DNA of 64,000 bases from Shewanella seohaensis (GTDB lineage Bacteria; Pseudomonadota; Gammaproteobacteria; Enterobacterales; Shewanellaceae). Shown here piece by piece: positions 10,346 through 22,405 of the stretch; positions within the stretch are counted from its first letter, which is position 1, and the number at the start of each line of letters is the position of its first letter. The position numbers and the translations under genes are program-made. The notes beneath the pieces are model-generated. The model was given only the letters and a program-made list of their open reading frames with translations, ran no database searches and was not told the origin of the DNA. The stretch spans positions 3,224,001-3,288,000 of the forward strand of contig NZ_CP104900.1 of assembly GCF_025449215.1 (NCBI RefSeq), read 5' to 3'.

Positions 10346-10367
10346 CGTTTGGTGAGGCCAATGATCT

Positions 10368-10396
10368 AAAAGGCAGGGATTTATCCCTGCCTTTTT
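10368..10396 (+). terminator. cspD terminator
   Basis: Hairpin AAAAGGCAGGGA / TCCCTGCCTTTT with a four-base TTTA loop and a T tract, 23 bases past the cspD stop. Confidence 0.88.
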
Positions 10397-10435
10397 ATTG
10401 GGCGATTGTTAGCATTCTCGAAGATTAAGTGTGAT

Positions 10436-10460
10436 AAAAAAGGCCTGCAATGCAGGCCTT
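10436..10460 (-). terminator. icd terminator
   Basis: On the minus strand AAGGCCTGCA / TGCAGGCCTT is followed by six T residues, 32 bases beyond the icd stop. Confidence 0.82.
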
Positions 10461-10491
10461 TCAGTATGAATGCTAAGTTAACGATAAATCG

Positions 10492-12762
<2,271 letters not shown>

Positions 12763-12769
12763 TTATATC

Positions 12770-12892
12770 ATGACGAACAAACATTGGCACGGCGGAATTC
12801 TCTATCGAGGCAATCGTGAACGCCTCTGCTACCTCAAAACCCGCGGCAACATCCTCTTTGCGTTCGCCAACGTGGGTAAATCGACTCATTAA
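12770..12892 (+). CDS. Possible 40-residue basic small protein
   Basis: An ATG frame in the 350-base gap between icd and rluE encodes about 40 residues (begins MTNKHWHGGILYRGN, ends FANVGKSTH). It is rich in Arg, His and aromatic residues, and its G+C content is clearly higher than the AT-rich bases before it, as for a coding stretch. I recognise no domain. There is no good ribosome binding site and only about 50 bases separate it from the divergent icd start. The rest of the gap (12893-13067) shows no clear feature. It may be a chance frame. Confidence 0.3.
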   Translation: MTNKHWHGGILYRGNRERLCYLKTRGNILFAFANVGKSTH

Positions 12893-13067
12893 TACCTAAC
12901 AAACATTTAGGCGTAGATCACATTTTCAGGCCGACATCATAGAGCATTCGCAGTAATATTCAAATTCCACTAACGGCGAATGCCAAGTACACTGTGTACA
13001 GATTATTGATACACGTCCTCAAACTTTTAAGTTCGGTCGTCAGCTTACAGCGACTATTAGCCACAGC

Positions 13068-13856
13068 ATGAACAAAAACAGCACGCCAGCAACCGCATCC
13101 AGCCCACGCGCCAGCGGCAAACGCCCCGCTACAGGGCGAGCCAATCCGGCGGATAACCGCAATAGCGCCAAGAAACCCCATACCTTCGCCAAGAATGCCA
13201 AGCCAAGTTTACAACAAGGGGCAAACGCCAAGCGAAACAATGCTGAGCGCAGCGGCGCCAAGCCTCGCCCTCAGCAGCGCTCAACGGCTGCACGCACAAA
13301 ACCCCAAGGCGAGCCGATGATCGTCTTATTTAATAAGCCGTTTGATGTCCTATGCCAATTTACCGATGAGCAAGGCCGTAAAACCTTAAAGGATTACATC
13401 CCTATTCCGGGAGTGTATGCCGCAGGGCGATTGGATCGCGACAGTGAAGGCTTGTTACTCCTCACCAACGACGGTCAACTTCAGGCCAAACTGACTGAGC
13501 CGAAAAAGAAAACCTTTAAAACCTATTGGGTGCAAGTCGAGGGAGAACCTACGGAAGCAGATTTAGCGAAACTGCGCCAAGGTGTTGAATTAAAAGATGG
13601 TATGACACTCCCCGCTAAGGTCAGCATCATGGCGACGCCGAATGTTTGGCCTCGTAATCCGCCGATCCGTGAGCGAAAAAACATCCCTACCACTTGGCTG
13701 GAAATTCAAATCCATGAAGGACGCAATCGCCAAGTTCGGCGGATGACGGCCCATATTGGTTTTCCGACCTTAAGACTCATTCGTTATAAAATAGGTCAAT
13801 GGAGTCTAGATGATTTAGCTACAGGTGAGCATAAATGCATCCAAATGTCTGAATGA
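13068..13856 (+). CDS. rluE: 23S rRNA pseudouridine synthase RluE-like, with a basic N-terminal extension
   Basis: RsuA/RluE-family pseudouridine synthase; RluE modifies U2457 of 23S rRNA. The catalytic motif [17 protein letters not shown] lies near residues 120-136, and the C-terminal [16 protein letters not shown] segment near 225 is a family hallmark. Unlike E. coli RluE (about 217 residues) the 262-residue protein has about 80 extra N-terminal residues, rich in Lys, Arg, Ala, Asn and Pro and probably disordered. The extension could help RNA binding; a start nearer residue 85 ([11 protein letters not shown]) is the alternative. No S4 domain is seen, as expected for RluE. Confidence 0.88.
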   Translation: MNKNSTPATASSPRASGKRPATGRANPADNRNSAKKPHTFAKNAKPSLQQGANAKRNNAERSGAKPRPQQRSTAARTKPQGEPMIVLFNKPFDVLCQFTDEQGRKTLKDYIPIPGVYAAGRLDRDSEGLLLLTNDGQLQAKLTEPKKKTFKTYWVQVEGEPTEADLAKLRQGVELKDGMTLPAKVSIMATPNVWPRNPPIRERKNIPTTWLEIQIHEGRNRQVRRMTAHIGFPTLRLIRYKIGQWSLDDLATGEHKCIQMSE

Positions 13857-13924
13857 TGTAGCGCCGTGAGAGCAAGTAAACAGGATATCGCAGTGCCCAA
13901 CCAACAGATAAAAAGGTGATTAGC

Positions 13925-14416
13925 GTGGCAGAAAAACTCAGATACAAACCCAATGTGACTGTGGCCTGTATTATCCACGCGCCTACAGAAGATAAGTATC
14001 TGTTAGTGGAAGAGTGGATTGATGACGAGCAGCGCTTTAACCAGCCCGCCGGCCATTTAGAAGCGAATGAGAGTCTGATCCAAGCCTGTAAACGTGAAGT
14101 GCTCGAAGAAACTGGGCTTACTCTCGAACCCCAAGCCTTAGTGGGGATTTATCAGTTTAGTGCCAGTGAAACCCTCGCTTTTGTGCGCTTTACCTTTTTC
14201 GTACAAGTCGATGCACAGCTCCCTCCTCAGCCACAGGATGCGGATATCGATGCCGCCCATTGGCTGAGCTTTGAGCAAATCGAAGCCAAAATGGAGCAGC
14301 TTCGTAGCCCATTGGTGCTCGATTGCCTTAATGATTACCGCCATCAGCAGCAACAGGGGCAAACCTACTCCCTCGAATTACTCAATAGTCAGCGTCTAAT
14401 GGGATGTCAAAGATAG
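13925..14416 (+). CDS. nudJ: NUDIX hydrolase, NudJ-type phosphatase
   Basis: A 163-residue NUDIX hydrolase. The Nudix box GHLEANESLIQACKREVLEETGL is intact at about residues 40-62, with the catalytic REVLEE. The N-terminal KPNVTVACIIHA and later LRSPLV segments match E. coli NudJ, which dephosphorylates HMP-PP and other nucleotides. I favour GTG 13925 because AAAAGG lies eight bases before it; GTG 13916 is in frame but poorly placed. In E. coli nudJ also precedes mnmA, hflD and purB, so this gene order supports the name. Confidence 0.88.
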   Translation: MAEKLRYKPNVTVACIIHAPTEDKYLLVEEWIDDEQRFNQPAGHLEANESLIQACKREVLEETGLTLEPQALVGIYQFSASETLAFVRFTFFVQVDAQLPPQPQDADIDAAHWLSFEQIEAKMEQLRSPLVLDCLNDYRHQQQQGQTYSLELLNSQRLMGCQR

Positions 14417-14565
14417 CCCCAAGCGACAAGGCGTGATAGAATACGCCCCCGCGTAAATTCGCGATTCAACACGGCATTTAAACGCTGTTTTAGCAAACAC
14501 TCGCTCGATGAATCGCCCGCTTGTCTGCCATCAAACACAGTCCAAGCGAAGACGCAGATTTTAAC

Positions 14566-14599
14566 GTGAGAGTGGCCCACCAAGGTGAGCCATTCTCAC
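14566..14599 (+). promoter_or_regulatory. Hairpin in the mnmA leader
   Basis: GTGAGA and TGGC pair with GCCA and TCTCAC across a 34-base stretch with one mismatched position, ending 38 bases upstream of the mnmA ATG. There is no T tract, so it is not an ordinary terminator. It may influence mRNA stability or translation. The rest of 14417-14637 shows no gene. Confidence 0.45.
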
Positions 14600-14637
14600 G
14601 GCTAACCAATACATATACTCAATGGTTTTTAGGATTT

Positions 14638-15755
14638 ATGGCATCAATCGAACCCACTCATACAGGAAAAAAGTGATCGTCGGCATGTCCGGCGGTGTTG
14701 ATTCATCTGTTTCCGCCTATTTGCTTATGCAGCAGGGCTATCAAGTCGAAGGCCTGTTCATGAAGAACTGGGAAGAAGATGACAACGATGAGTATTGCGC
14801 GGCCGCCGAAGATTTAAAAGACGCTCAAGCCGTTTGTGACAAGCTCGGCATCAAGCTGCACACGGTCAACTTTGCCGCAGAATACTGGGATAACGTGTTC
14901 GAATACTTCCTTGCCGAATACAAGGCCGGTCGTACCCCTAACCCAGACATCATGTGTAACAAAGAGATTAAATTCAAAGCATTTTTAGAGTTTGCCGACG
15001 ATATTTTAGACGCCGACTACATTGCCATGGGGCATTACGTGCGCCGCAGCGATAATGCCGATGGCACCACGCAAATGCTGCGCGGGGTCGATAACAACAA
15101 GGATCAGAGCTACTTCCTCTATACCTTAAGCCATGAACAAGTGGCGCGCAGCTTGTTCCCCGTAGGTGAACTCGAAAAGCACGAAGTACGTGAAATCGCC
15201 AAGAAGATGGGTTTAGTTACCCATGATAAGAAAGACAGCACGGGCATCTGCTTTATTGGCGAACGTAAGTTTACCGAATTCTTAGGCAATTACTTACCAG
15301 CACAGCCTGGCAATATCGAAACCGCCGAAGGTGAAGTGATTGGCGAGCATCAGGGCTTGATGTATCACACCCTGGGCCAACGTAAAGGTCTGGGCATTGG
15401 CGGAATGAAAAACAGCAATGACGATCCTTGGTATGTGGTAGATAAAGATCTAAAACGTAACGTATTAGTCGTCGGCCAAGGTGGACATCACCCACGTTTG
15501 ATGTCAAACGGCATGTTCGTCAATCAATTGCATTGGGTCGACCGCAAAGGCCCCGCCGAAGGCAGCCAGATTGTGGTGAAAACCCGTTACCGCCAGCAGG
15601 ATATCCCCTGTACCCTCACCTATCTTGATGACAATACCCTCAAGGTGGTGTTTGACGAGCCTGTTGCCGCCGTGACGCCTGGCCAATCAGCGGTATTCTA
15701 CGATGGCGAAGTGTGCCTAGGTGGCGGGATTATCGATCAACTGATCCGAGGATAA
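14638..15755 (+). CDS. mnmA: tRNA-specific 2-thiouridylase MnmA, frame broken near the start
   Basis: MnmA thiolates U34 of Lys, Glu and Gln tRNAs using sulfur relayed by Tus proteins. The catalytic body is intact: PP-loop motif GMSGGVDSS, Cys in [12 protein letters not shown], and the second Cys in [11 protein letters not shown]. The natural start appears to be ATG 14638 ([12 protein letters not shown]) with a TAGGA ribosome binding site. That frame stops at 14674-14676 because the A run at 14667-14672 has six A; seven would join it to VIVGMSGG and give 372 residues (E. coli 368). As written, only an out-of-phase ATG at 14622 with no ribosome binding site reads into the body. Followed by hflD after three bases. 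Confidence 0.92.
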
Positions 15756-15758
15756 GCC

Positions 15759-16376
15759 GTGAACGAGCAGCTCCATAATCGCACGATGGCCTTTGCAGGA
15801 ATACTGCAGGCCATTGCGCAAGTTCAGCATTTAGCCCGTCATGGTGAGAGTGACACTGATGAGCTGGCGGCCAGTTTAAACACCATTTTAGTGACCGACC
15901 CTGAAAGCGTCGCCGATGTTTATCAAGACAAGGCCGCGCTGCACAAAGGTTATAAGCTGGTGTTAAACCAACTGGGCGACAGCAGTCAAAAAGATGTGGA
16001 AATCACTCGCTATTTGGTCGGCATTTTGGCCCTTGAACGTAAATTAACCCGTTCGAATAGCGGGTTAGCTATGCTTGCCGAGCGCATCAATCAAGTGAAT
16101 CGCCAGCTACATCATTTTGCGATCACCGACGAGCAAGTCATTGCCAATCTGGCCAGTATTTATAGCGACATTATCAGTAATCTTGGACCTAAGATTCAGA
16201 TCTCAGGCAATCCGCTGTGCCTGCAACGTCCGATAGTACAACACAAAATTCGCGCCCTGCTGCTAGCAGCCATGCGCAGCGCCGTGTTATGGCGACAACT
16301 GGGCGGTAAACGTCGACACTTAGTCTTCGCCCGTAAAGCCATCATAGACGCAGCCAAGAAAAGTCTTACCCTATAA
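15759..16376 (+). CDS. hflD: High-frequency lysogenization protein HflD
   Basis: A 205-residue, mostly helical, peripheral membrane protein of the HflD family, in E. coli a regulator of lambda lysogeny and found between mnmA and purB. The sequence [24 protein letters not shown] and the C-terminal [22 protein letters not shown] are recognisable family segments. GTG start with GAGGAT upstream, overlapping the end region of mnmA by close spacing (three bases). The native cell function remains unclear; a link to fatty-acid synthesis and membrane has been proposed in other species. Confidence 0.92.
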   Translation: MNEQLHNRTMAFAGILQAIAQVQHLARHGESDTDELAASLNTILVTDPESVADVYQDKAALHKGYKLVLNQLGDSSQKDVEITRYLVGILALERKLTRSNSGLAMLAERINQVNRQLHHFAITDEQVIANLASIYSDIISNLGPKIQISGNPLCLQRPIVQHKIRALLLAAMRSAVLWRQLGGKRRHLVFARKAIIDAAKKSLTL

Positions 16377-16384
16377 TAAAATAA

Positions 16385-17776
<1,392 letters not shown>

Positions 17777-17859
17777 TATTTTTAGCTCAGCGGAGTTTGC
17801 TAAGTCACAATAGCAAACATGCGCGAGCTGATATTGTTTATCAGCCATAAATAAGGATT

Positions 17860-17892
17860 AAGGCGGTTACATTCGATGTAGTCGCCTTTTTT
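17860..17892 (+). terminator. purB terminator directly abutting roxA
   Basis: Stem AAGGCG / CGCCTT continued by TACAT / ATGTA (two mismatched bases between) with a TCG loop and a six-T tail. The tail ends only seven bases before the roxA ATG, so it lies inside the roxA leader as well. Confidence 0.75.
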
Positions 17893-17898
17893 GACACT

Positions 17899-19038
17899 AT
17901 GTATACACTCAATCTCGATATCGCCCAGTTCCTCAAGGAACACTGGCAACAAAAACCTGTAGTCATCAAGGGTGCCTTCCCTGACTTTGAAGATCCGATC
18001 AGCGCAGATGAGCTTGCAGGCCTTGCCTGTGAAGAAGAAATCACCTCGCGCATCGTGGTCACTCAAAAAGACAACTGGGAAGTGATCCAAGGCCCGTTCG
18101 AGGATTACGAAAATTACGGTGAAACCCACTGGCAATTACTGGTGCAAGCCGTAAACCATTGGTATCCGGACTCTCAGCCATTAGTGGAAGCGTTTCGTTT
18201 TCTGCCCGACTGGCGATTCGATGATTTGATGGTGTCATTCGCAACGCCAAGTGGCGGTGTCGGTCCACACGTTGATAACTACGATGTGTTTATCATCCAA
18301 GGTGAAGGCGAGCGTCGTTGGACTGTGGGTGCTAATACGCCGCAACAACGCCGTGGCGGTAACCCGAACTCGCCACTGGTGGAAGACTTCGAGCCCATCA
18401 TCGACGTGGTATTAGAGAAAGGCGACGTGTTATATATTCCGCCTGGCTACCCACACTGCGGTGAAACCTTAACCTTAGCCTTAAGCTACTCAATTGGTTA
18501 CCGCGCGCCAAGCCAACAAGAACTCGCCAGTGAAGTTGCCGATTACCTGCTCGACAATAACTTAGGTCAGCAGCGTTTTACCTCTGCGACTGAGCCTGCG
18601 AATCCTGGCGTGATCAGTCAAGATCATCAGCTCGGGATCATGTCGCTGTTAAGCCAGCTCGCTCAAGATCCAACAAGCTACCAAGTGGTGCTGGGTAAAT
18701 TGTTGAGTCAAAACCGTTTTGAACTGGATATTTGTGAGGGTGAAGAAGCCTATAACGCCGGCGATCTGCAGGATGCGTTCGAGCAAGGCGCTGGCGTTAA
18801 TCGTATCGGCGGCTTAAAAGTGCTGCGTTTAGAAAACGACACTCAATCTCGCTTATTTATCAATGGCGAAATTTATGAGCTGCCCAATACGCCAGAAGCC
18901 GTGTTAACTCAGTTAAGCGACCATGTTAGCTTTGATAGCGACAGCGCCATGGCACTGTGTGAATATGCCGAAGTGCAAACGCTACTGCTCAAGCTAATCA
19001 ATCAAGGCTTATATTATTTAAGTGACGATGAAGCTTAA
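17899..19038 (+). CDS. roxA: Ribosomal oxygenase, cupin/JmjC type (50S uL16 arginine hydroxylase, YcfD family)
   Basis: A 2-oxoglutarate/Fe(II) oxygenase; E. coli RoxA (YcfD) hydroxylates an arginine of ribosomal protein uL16. The 379-residue protein aligns from memory with YcfD throughout. The iron triad is visible: H124 and D126 in GPHVDNYDVFIIQGEG and H186 in PPGYPHCGET. The C-terminal part forms the dimerisation and winged-helix domains. No ribosome binding site is visible because the purB terminator hairpin and its T run occupy the expected place. The N-terminus MYTLNLDIAQFLKEH fits the family, so the start is likely right. Confidence 0.93.
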   Translation: MYTLNLDIAQFLKEHWQQKPVVIKGAFPDFEDPISADELAGLACEEEITSRIVVTQKDNWEVIQGPFEDYENYGETHWQLLVQAVNHWYPDSQPLVEAFRFLPDWRFDDLMVSFATPSGGVGPHVDNYDVFIIQGEGERRWTVGANTPQQRRGGNPNSPLVEDFEPIIDVVLEKGDVLYIPPGYPHCGETLTLALSYSIGYRAPSQQELASEVADYLLDNNLGQQRFTSATEPANPGVISQDHQLGIMSLLSQLAQDPTSYQVVLGKLLSQNRFELDICEGEEAYNAGDLQDAFEQGAGVNRIGGLKVLRLENDTQSRLFINGEIYELPNTPEAVLTQLSDHVSFDSDSAMALCEYAEVQTLLLKLINQGLYYLSDDEA

Positions 19039-19111
19039 CCCTTAGCGCACTGCTGCGTTAGGTCGACAGATTAGCGTCACCCTGTCTCGTCCTAAGATAG
19101 GTTGACAGTTT

Positions 19112-19915
19112 TTAGGCCAGCTCCAGTAGCTGGCCTTTTCTATTGTGCACCTGATTAGGGGTTGCCATATTCAAACTCAGATGCGGTCTCATATCGTTGT
19201 ATATTGCTATCGATTCTCTAACAAGTATTTTCAGCTCCGCAAATGTCCTACATCGGTGCAGTAAAAACTCCTGCTTCAGTATGCCATTCACTCTTTCTGC
19301 TAATGCATTTTGGTAGCAATCATAACCATCCGTCATTGACGGCTGGATTTGGCTCGCCTGAAGCGCATTCTGATAAACAGCTGAGCAGTACTGTAAACCT
19401 CTGTCTGAGTGATGCACCGCGTTGCCGATATAGCGTTTATCTTTGATGGCCATTTTTAACGCTTTCACCACACTCTCGGCTTTCATGTCTTTACTCACGT
19501 GATGACCGACTATCTTACGCGAACTCGCATCGGTGACCAGTGACAGGTAGTGCACACCTTGGTCTGACTCAAGATAGGTGATATCACTGACCAGTACATG
19601 CCCTGCATCATGCAGTCCTTCCTCTTTCAGCAGATTAGGATGCTTCTTCATCCAGTGTTTGCTGAACGTGGTTTTTGTGTAGCTTTTCTTTGGTTTAAGC
19701 AGTAAACCTTCACTTCTCAAATAGGTAAAGAACCCATCTCGCCCGAGTTTAATATCGTGCTCAACCAGCCTGGATTTTATCAACGTGTAGAGCTTACGGG
19801 CCCCTAACCTTGGCATATATTTACGCCAGTACTGGACCCAGTCTTGGATGACCGATAGCTCAGCTCTACGACTTTCCATTCGAGCAACTGCCTGATAAAT
19901 ACCTTGCCTCGACAT
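19112..19915 (-). CDS. IS3-family transposase OrfB (DDE integrase core)
   Basis: Contains the rve integrase core with the catalytic triad visible: D in VSDITYL, D in HHSDRGLQY, and E in NALAERVNGILKQEF 35 residues later (DD35E type). The N-terminal HTH_21-like segment (ARKLYTLIKSRL) precedes it. The frame is open upstream of the ATG (…INLAAACRAAG) in the -1 phase relative to orfA, so the active transposase is probably the OrfAB fusion made by -1 frameshifting; the annotated ATG would give OrfB alone. Confidence 0.93.
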   Translation of the reverse strand: MSRQGIYQAVARMESRRAELSVIQDWVQYWRKYMPRLGARKLYTLIKSRLVEHDIKLGRDGFFTYLRSEGLLLKPKKSYTKTTFSKHWMKKHPNLLKEEGLHDAGHVLVSDITYLESDQGVHYLSLVTDASSRKIVGHHVSKDMKAESVVKALKMAIKDKRYIGNAVHHSDRGLQYCSAVYQNALQASQIQPSMTDGYDCYQNALAERVNGILKQEFLLHRCRTFAELKILVRESIAIYNDMRPHLSLNMATPNQVHNRKGQLLELA

Positions 19916-19944
19916 ACCCGCAGCACGACATGCGGCAGCGAGGT

Positions 19945-20340
19945 TTATTTCTCCGTTGCCTTTTGCTTGCCAGATGTACCGGATAAGTACTTTTTTCTGA
20001 GGCCTGCTCCATATTCATTGTCCATGATATCAACCATGCCATTGAGGATTTGGTTACGCAGTTTCTCTTCTGCTAACTCACGTTCAAGGCGCTTGATCGT
20101 TTCGGCAGGGGTTTCTTTTGACTTAGGCATAAGGGGATGCTGAAAAGGTTTCGACCAATCGAGTCTACCATGTTTTCTAAGCCAAACGAGTACCGTTGAA
20201 CGGCCTTGAATACCAAAATGGGCTTGGGCTTGTTTGTACGTCATTTCGCCTTTTTCAACACGCTCTACAACGCCTAATTTAAAGGCTAAGGTGTAATCTC
20301 GTTGTGTGCGCTTACGGCTTGAGTTAATTGATGTTGTCAT
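19945..20340 (-). CDS. IS3-family OrfA (helix-turn-helix)
   Basis: A 131-residue DNA-binding subunit. The HTH segment YKQAQAHFGIQGRSTVLVWLRKHG lies at about residues 35-58 and a leucine-zipper-like helix (TIKRLERELAEEKLRNQIL) at about 81-99, both typical of IS3 OrfA. Near the 3' end there is a candidate slippage tetramer A AAG (19960-19963) in phase; -1 slippage there would join the frame to OrfB. No longer A AAA AAG heptamer is present. Confidence 0.9.
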   Translation of the reverse strand: MTTSINSSRKRTQRDYTLAFKLGVVERVEKGEMTYKQAQAHFGIQGRSTVLVWLRKHGRLDWSKPFQHPLMPKSKETPAETIKRLERELAEEKLRNQILNGMVDIMDNEYGAGLRKKYLSGTSGKQKATEK

Positions 20341-20391
20341 AAAGAAATCCTCTTTATGTCAACGTATTTCAGGACGAGACACCCAAAACAA

Positions 20392-20417
20392 TAAAGGCAC
20401 TCAGTAGAGTGCCTTTA
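20392..20417 (-). terminator. Terminator of the DUF4826-like gene
   Basis: Perfect 11-bp inverted repeat TAAAGGCACTC / GAGTGCCTTTA with an AGTA loop, between the IS end and the gene at 20439. Confidence 0.8.
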
Positions 20418-20438
20418 ATTTGTTACCATTACACAAGA

Positions 20439-20897
20439 TTAAGCATTGGTATTCCAAAGCTTTTCGTCATTGTAAATGCGATATAAACTCTCAGCACGTG
20501 ATACTAATAATTGCGCAAATTTTGCCTGCGTCGCATCGCGTTGAACCGCACCCGAGCGGATCAAATTTTCGGCCTGCATCTGCCACATCATAGAGAAGTG
20601 ACGAACTGCATCTCTAGCAGTTTTAGCTACATGTATATCAACAAAATCCGACGGTAAATCGCCAGACATCACCCAATAGGTTTTGGCCGAAGGACGCTTA
20701 GATTCCATTTTCCAAATCGCTAAATAAGGCGCCAGATAACGGCTTTCGTCGGCCAACACTTTACTTGGGATCACCCCTTTTTCCGCTAAAAAACGGTTCG
20801 CTTTTTGAAATTGAGTTCTGACCCACTCTTGGCGCATTTTCTCCATTTCTTCTGGAGAGATTGTTGGTTGAGTCTGGTCGACAGCTTGTTCAGTCAT
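20439..20897 (-). CDS. DUF4826-like conserved protein
   Basis: A 152-residue soluble, acidic-to-neutral protein without signal peptide or membrane segment. The sequence (QKANRFLAEKGVIPSKVL, ESRYLAPYLAIWK, TYWVMSGDLPSDF) resembles, from memory, the DUF4826 family of Shewanella and Vibrio. No catalytic motif is apparent and function is unknown. Divergent from the leucine dehydrogenase gene with about 280 bases between. Confidence 0.7.
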   Translation of the reverse strand: MTEQAVDQTQPTISPEEMEKMRQEWVRTQFQKANRFLAEKGVIPSKVLADESRYLAPYLAIWKMESKRPSAKTYWVMSGDLPSDFVDIHVAKTARDAVRHFSMMWQMQAENLIRSGAVQRDATQAKFAQLLVSRAESLYRIYNDEKLWNTNA

Positions 20898-21005
20898 ACT
20901 TCCGTCCTATCTTATTGTTATTACGCGGCTCTCATTCTTGGGACAGCACGCGAATCATTCTAATGTCTGAGATTATCCCAGTAAAAACTGGTTTCACACT
21001 AAAAA

Positions 21006-21023
21006 CCTTACGTTTACGTAAAG
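21006..21023 (+). promoter_or_regulatory. Candidate LiuR-type operator upstream of ldh
   Basis: CCTTACGTTTACGTAAAG contains the 10-bp palindrome TTTACGTAAA and, on the other strand, the core ACGTAAACGT. This resembles, from memory, the binding motif of LiuR, the MerR-family regulator of branched-chain amino-acid breakdown in Shewanella. It lies about 150 bases upstream of the leucine dehydrogenase start. The link is inference. Confidence 0.45.
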
Positions 21024-21122
21024 TGGAAAGCTAGATTGCCACAAATAATCTATTTATTCGGTCGTTATGCATGGTTGAGAGTATCGCTAAATGCTATGGT
21101 TCTGCAATAAATATAACGAGCT

Positions 21123-21155
21123 GTCGATGGGAAGTGATTCCATCGACGTTTTATT
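21123..21155 (+). promoter_or_regulatory. Terminator-like hairpin in the ldh leader
   Basis: GTCGATGG(G)AA pairs with TTCCATCGAC around a GTGA loop, followed by GTTTTATT, ending 21 bases before the ldh GTG. It could be an attenuator, or a mRNA-stabilising structure. No upstream gene on this strand needs a terminator here. Confidence 0.5.
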
Positions 21156-21176
21156 GTGTATAGCGGAGAACTTCAC

Positions 21177-22211
21177 GTGGCTGTATTTAATCATGTATCC
21201 TTTGATGAGCATGAACAGGTCGTATTCTGTCATGATAAAGAGAGTGGCTTAAAAGCCATCGTTGCCATCCATAACACCAATTTAGGTCCTGCTGTGGGTG
21301 GTTGCCGGATGTGGAACTACCAATCCGACGATGAAGCCCTGACAGACGTATTACGCCTCTCCCGCGGTATGACTTACAAAAACGCCCTTGCTGGTTTAAC
21401 CATGGGTGGTGGTAAGTCAGTGATTATTGCCGATCCTAAGCGCCCTGATCGCGAAGCCCTCTTCCGTGCGTTTGGCCGTTTTATCAATAGCCTGGGTGGA
21501 CGTTACTATTCAGCCGAAGACGTAGGTACTACAACAGCGGATATCATGATTGCTCATCAAGAAACCCCATACATGGCGGGTCTTGAAGGCAAGAGCGGCG
21601 ATCCATCGCCCTTTACTGCATTAGGCACCTATTTAGGCATCAAAGCTGCCGTTAAACACAAACTCGGTTTAGACAGCTTAAAAGGCCTTAAGATTGCCGT
21701 TCAAGGTGTGGGCCATGTAGGTTACTACCTGTGTAAACACTTGCATGAAGAAGGTGCTGAGCTTATCGTCACCGATATTCACCAAGCTTCACTCGACAAA
21801 GTGGCTACCGACTTTGGTGCTATCGTCGTTGCACCACAGGATATCTATGCCCAAGACGTTGATGTCTATGCGCCATGTGCATTAGGTGCCACCCTAAACG
21901 ATGTCACCCTGCCACAGCTTAAAGCTAAGATTGTTGCCGGTTGCGCCAACAACCAGTTAGCCGAAGTCCGCCATGGCGAGCAGTTAAAAGAAATGGGCAT
22001 TCTGTATGCTCCAGACTACGTGATTAACGCTGGCGGTATCATCAACGTCTCATTTGAAAAAGACTATGACGCGGCGAAATCAGAAGCTAAGGTCAGAGAA
22101 ATCTACAACACTCTGCTGAAGATTTTCACTAAAGCCGACGCAGAAAACCGTACTACTGCTGCGGTTGCTGACGAAATGGCCCGTGCCATTTATCAAGCGG
22201 CAAAAGCCTAA
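21177..22211 (+). CDS. ldh: Leucine dehydrogenase (Glu/Leu/Phe/Val dehydrogenase family)
   Basis: NAD-dependent oxidative deamination of leucine and other branched-chain amino acids to 2-oxoacids. The 344-residue protein has the ELFV catalytic region GLTMGGGKSVIIADP (lysine near residue 81) and the Rossmann motif VQGVGHVGYYL near residue 182. Length is near that of Bacillus LeuDH (364). I chose GTG 21177 because GGAGAAC lies upstream; GTG 21156 in the same frame lacks one. Exact substrate preference (Leu, Val or Phe) cannot be read from sequence. Monocistronic; likely induced with branched-chain catabolism. Confidence 0.9.
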   Translation: MAVFNHVSFDEHEQVVFCHDKESGLKAIVAIHNTNLGPAVGGCRMWNYQSDDEALTDVLRLSRGMTYKNALAGLTMGGGKSVIIADPKRPDREALFRAFGRFINSLGGRYYSAEDVGTTTADIMIAHQETPYMAGLEGKSGDPSPFTALGTYLGIKAAVKHKLGLDSLKGLKIAVQGVGHVGYYLCKHLHEEGAELIVTDIHQASLDKVATDFGAIVVAPQDIYAQDVDVYAPCALGATLNDVTLPQLKAKIVAGCANNQLAEVRHGEQLKEMGILYAPDYVINAGGIINVSFEKDYDAAKSEAKVREIYNTLLKIFTKADAENRTTAAVADEMARAIYQAAKA

Positions 22212-22405
22212 TCGTGCTGTAGGCGGACAACAGCGCGTTGTCCGCCTCTATCACTTCCCTCGCTTCGCTTATCCAGCTAAAAAATAAATTCCTCTCAATA
22301 CCAATCAGATACCAAAACGCCACGTAAAATTCACTTTTCTGTAGTGGAAAAGCCTATGTGCCTCTGCTTGAATTAATCACTAGTCTGTCAGTGAAGGGAT
22401 TGCAT

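Larger units (their letters stand above)
19083..20381 (-). mobile_element. Complete IS3-family insertion sequence, 1299 bp
   Basis: Terminal inverted repeats of about 25 bp match at 22 positions and begin TGTCTCGTCCT; the inner ends share GTTGACA. The bases CCC flank both ends (19080-19082 and 20382-20384), a 3-bp target duplication as expected for IS3 elements. Two overlapping-phase genes, orfA and orfB, fill it. It sits between the 3' ends of roxA and the DUF4826-like gene, just outside the latter's terminator, so no gene is disrupted. Both reading frames look intact, so it may be active. Confidence 0.93.

Noticed and set aside
14622..14672. [15 protein letters not shown] as the real MnmA N-terminus
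   Set aside because: It has no ribosome binding site and does not match the family; the adjacent frame does after adding one A.
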